A stretch of 26,169 nt of DNA from CAZGSG01 sp964528095 (GTDB lineage: Bacteria; Bacteroidota; Bacteroidia; Chitinophagales; Chitinophagaceae), in the NCBI GenBank assembly GCA_964528095.1, contig CAZGSG010000050.1:1-26169 (forward strand). Reading direction: 5' to 3'. The position numbers and the translations under genes are program-made. Shown piece after piece: positions 24,294 through 26,169 of the stretch. Under the pieces are notes generated by a model that did not search any database, had not been told where the DNA came from, and saw only the letters and a program-made list of their open reading frames with translations. Position 1 is the first letter of the stretch, and each line of letters starts with the position of its first letter.

Positions 24294-25349
24294 TTATTCG
24301 ATCGCTAATAATCTTTTGTTGAAGGCCTCGTCAGTCCCTGCGCCGGCAAAATCATCAAATGCTTTCTCTGTAACACGGATCATATGATCTTTGATGAATT
24401 TACTTCCTTCCCTTGCACCATCTTCGGGATGTTTGATACAGCACTCCCATTCCATCACAGCCCATCCTTTAAAATCATAAGCGGCCATTTTACTGAAGAT
24501 CGATTTAAAATCCACCTGCCCATCACCTAAGGAACGAAAACGACCAGCCCGATCGATCCAGTTTTGATAACCACCATATACGCCCTGTCTGCCGGTAGGA
24601 TTGAATTCAGCATCTTTAACATGAAACATTTTTATTCGTTCATGATAAATATCGATATAGTCCAGGTAGTTGAGACATTGCAGTACGAAATGCGATGGAT
24701 CATATAGGAGACAGGCTCTTTGATGATTGCCTGTTTCTTTTAAGAACATTTCATAAGACACCCCGTCATGCAGGTCTTCACCAGGATGTATCTCGTAGCA
24801 AAGGTCTACTTCATATTTATCAAATTCATTCAATATCGGCAGCCAGCGTTTTGCCAGTTCTTTAAACCCTGTTTGTACCAGCCCCGCGGGACGCTGCGGC
24901 CAGGGATAGATCGTTTGCCATAATAATGCGCCACTGAAAGTAGCATGGGCATTCAGCCCCAGGTTCTGCGAAGCCTTTGCCGCATATTTCAATTGCTGCA
25001 CGGCCCATTCAGTTCTTGCCTTTGGGTTATTATGCAAATGCGGTGGTGCAAATCCATCAAACAATGTATCATAAGCGGGATTCACTGCTACTAGCTGTCC
25101 CTGCAGATGAGTTGATAATTCCGTTATCTCCAAACCCGCCGCCTGCACGATCCCTTTTATTTCATCCGCGTAGGTTTTACTTTCCGCTGCTTTCTGCAGA
25201 TCAATACAACGACCATCCCAGCTTGGTATCTGCACACCGGCAAACCCGATCTCTTTTGCCCATTCACAAATCGATTGTAATGTATTAAAAGGGGCCACAT
25301 CGCTCATAAACTGTGCTAAAAATATTCCCGGGCCTTTTATTGTTGTCAT
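24294..25349 (-). CDS. Sugar phosphate isomerase/epimerase (AP-endonuclease-2-type TIM barrel)
   Basis: A 351-aa soluble protein of the sugar phosphate isomerase/epimerase family (xylose-isomerase-like TIM barrel). Candidate metal/catalytic residues by pattern: Glu186 (CYEIHPGED), Asp217 and His220 (LLYDPSH), His243 (MFHVKDAE) and Glu300 (WAVMEWECC). It probably interconverts sugars or inositol-like compounds; substrate unknown. The Gfo/Idh/MocA gene lies 35 bp upstream on the same strand, a frequent pairing in sugar oxidation-isomerisation operons. The start ATG at 25349 precedes the first strand KGPGIFLAQF. Confidence 0.9.
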   Translation of the reverse strand: MTTIKGPGIFLAQFMSDVAPFNTLQSICEWAKEIGFAGVQIPSWDGRCIDLQKAAESKTYADEIKGIVQAAGLEITELSTHLQGQLVAVNPAYDTLFDGFAPPHLHNNPKARTEWAVQQLKYAAKASQNLGLNAHATFSGALLWQTIYPWPQRPAGLVQTGFKELAKRWLPILNEFDKYEVDLCYEIHPGEDLHDGVSYEMFLKETGNHQRACLLYDPSHFVLQCLNYLDYIDIYHERIKMFHVKDAEFNPTGRQGVYGGYQNWIDRAGRFRSLGDGQVDFKSIFSKMAAYDFKGWAVMEWECCIKHPEDGAREGSKFIKDHMIRVTEKAFDDFAGAGTDEAFNKRLLAIE

Positions 25350-25384
25350 GAATTTTTATTTTGATGATGAATGATCTTTACTTA

Positions 25385-26169
25385 TCAAACTATGAACTTC
25401 GTCCATTTGATATCTGTATTAGCTGAAGCCACCACGTTTTCAATAAATGCCATTCCTCTTATACCTTCATCCACACGTGGGAAATCCAGCATCTCCGGCG
25501 TGGCGGCTGTACCACTTAATTTAGCTGACAAGGTGAGCGCGAAATTTCTATAGATATTTCCAAATGCTTCCAGATAACCTTCCGGGTGACCACCAGGAGT
25601 ACGACAGTTGTGTAACGCAAAACTGCTGAGCCGGCCTCCATAGTTTCCGCCTGCACGAAGTATCTGTGTCGGCTGGTCCAGCCATTTTACCAATAATGTA
25701 TTGGGTTCCTGTTGCGACCATTCAATGCCTCCTTTTTCACCATATAAACGGATCTTCAGCGCGTTTTCTTCTCCCGCTGCTACCTGTGATGCCATTAATA
25801 CACCGGTAGCACCATTATCAAATCGCAGCAGTACATTTCCGTCATCATCGAGTGCGCGACCTTCTACCATTATATTCAGATCGGCGCAAAGATGAGAGAT
25901 TGCGGATCCGGATATGTATTCTGCCAAATGAGCCGCATGTGTACCTATATCACCCATGCATCCGCTCTTACCGCTCTTTGCCGGATCAGTACGCCAGGCG
26001 GCCTGCGCATTACCTTCTTTTTCCGAAGGTTTGCTCAACCAGCCCTGCGGATACTCCACCCATATCTTTCTTATTTTACCCAATACGCCTTGTTGTATCA
26101 TCGCGCGGGCCTGTTTAACCATTGGGTAACCGGCATAGGTATGTGTAAGACACAACAACAATCCCGTCT
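25385..26169 (-). CDS. Gfo/Idh/MocA-family oxidoreductase, C-terminal part (cut by window edge)
   Basis: The frame is open to the right edge (261 codons + 2 bases), so the N-terminal Rossmann NAD(P)-binding part is outside. No start is expected here: a TTG at 26161 is internal, since the sequence before it continues in frame as TGLLLCLTHTYAGYPMV, family-typical. The visible part has the substrate domain with WRTDPAKSGKSGCMGDIGTH (active-site region with the catalytic-type DIGTH) and a C-terminal beta-sheet. It should oxidise or reduce a sugar or inositol-type ring with NAD(P). Co-directional with the isomerase gene 35 bp downstream. Confidence 0.92.
   Translation of the reverse strand, partial: TGLLLCLTHTYAGYPMVKQARAMIQQGVLGKIRKIWVEYPQGWLSKPSEKEGNAQAAWRTDPAKSGKSGCMGDIGTHAAHLAEYISGSAISHLCADLNIMVEGRALDDDGNVLLRFDNGATGVLMASQVAAGEENALKIRLYGEKGGIEWSQQEPNTLLVKWLDQPTQILRAGGNYGGRLSSFALHNCRTPGGHPEGYLEAFGNIYRNFALTLSAKLSGTAATPEMLDFPRVDEGIRGMAFIENVVASANTDIKWTKFIV

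Noticed and set aside
26159..26161. TTG as the start of the last gene
   Set aside because: The frame stays open to the window edge and the upstream residues fit the Gfo/Idh/MocA family, so the gene is simply cut.

Overview
The window reads as a chromosomal segment of a Bacteroidota bacterium, most likely from the Chitinophagaceae (Chitinophaga/Niastella-like). This is inferred from the protein families: a SusC-era outer-membrane beta-barrel receptor with a carboxypeptidase-like N-terminal domain, a TonB-C-terminal-like secreted protein, many short lipoproteins, five AraC regulators, A-rich leaders without Shine-Dalgarno sites, and promoter-like TAnnTTTG boxes. No rRNA, tRNA, CRISPR array, transposase or integrase gene was seen.

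Layout. 1-474 (minus): the N-terminal part of a membrane metallophosphoesterase, cut by the window edge. 700-2452 (plus): an SDR oxidoreductase followed by an AraC regulator. 2453-3562 (minus): a membrane class III nucleotide cyclase whose stop codon abuts that of the AraC gene. 4159-6773 (plus): two paralogous alpha/beta hydrolases, one predicted cytosolic and one exported, on either side of an AraC regulator. Each hydrolase is preceded by the same 71-nt leader repeat and followed by its own terminator hairpin.

3563-4049 and 6774-9449 hold gene relics: a GNAT C-terminus, an AlbA_2 N-terminus, a frameshifted TonB-like gene, and an alpha/beta hydrolase N-terminus. Among them sit a structured inverted-repeat element and two intact small genes (an NTF2/SnoaL-like protein and a GIY-YIG-like protein). 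9484-12649 (minus) is an AT-rich run of five small genes: DUF2199, two lipoproteins, an orphan soluble protein and a small secreted protein.

12974-16573 (minus): a membrane-embedded AraC regulator and the large outer-membrane receptor, with a perfect 22-bp palindrome in the gap. 16818-18886 (plus): an orphan lipoprotein, then a compact AraC / VOC / DUF1569 unit. 19373-20194 (plus): a chloroperoxidase-type alpha/beta hydrolase. 20534-22972 (minus): phosphoenolpyruvate synthase. 23373-24263 (plus): a cupin-AraC regulator, convergent through a 7-bp GC hairpin with a minus-strand carbohydrate pair (Gfo/Idh/MocA oxidoreductase, cut by the window edge, and a sugar phosphate isomerase/epimerase).

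The recurring theme is local one-regulator/one-enzyme modules, each with an AraC protein beside its probable target. The most interesting items are the duplicated hydrolase module with its shared leader and different predicted compartments, the relic-rich interval with its structured 135-bp element, and the membrane AraC/receptor pair with its palindrome. Nothing here can firmly be called a new system from sequence alone.
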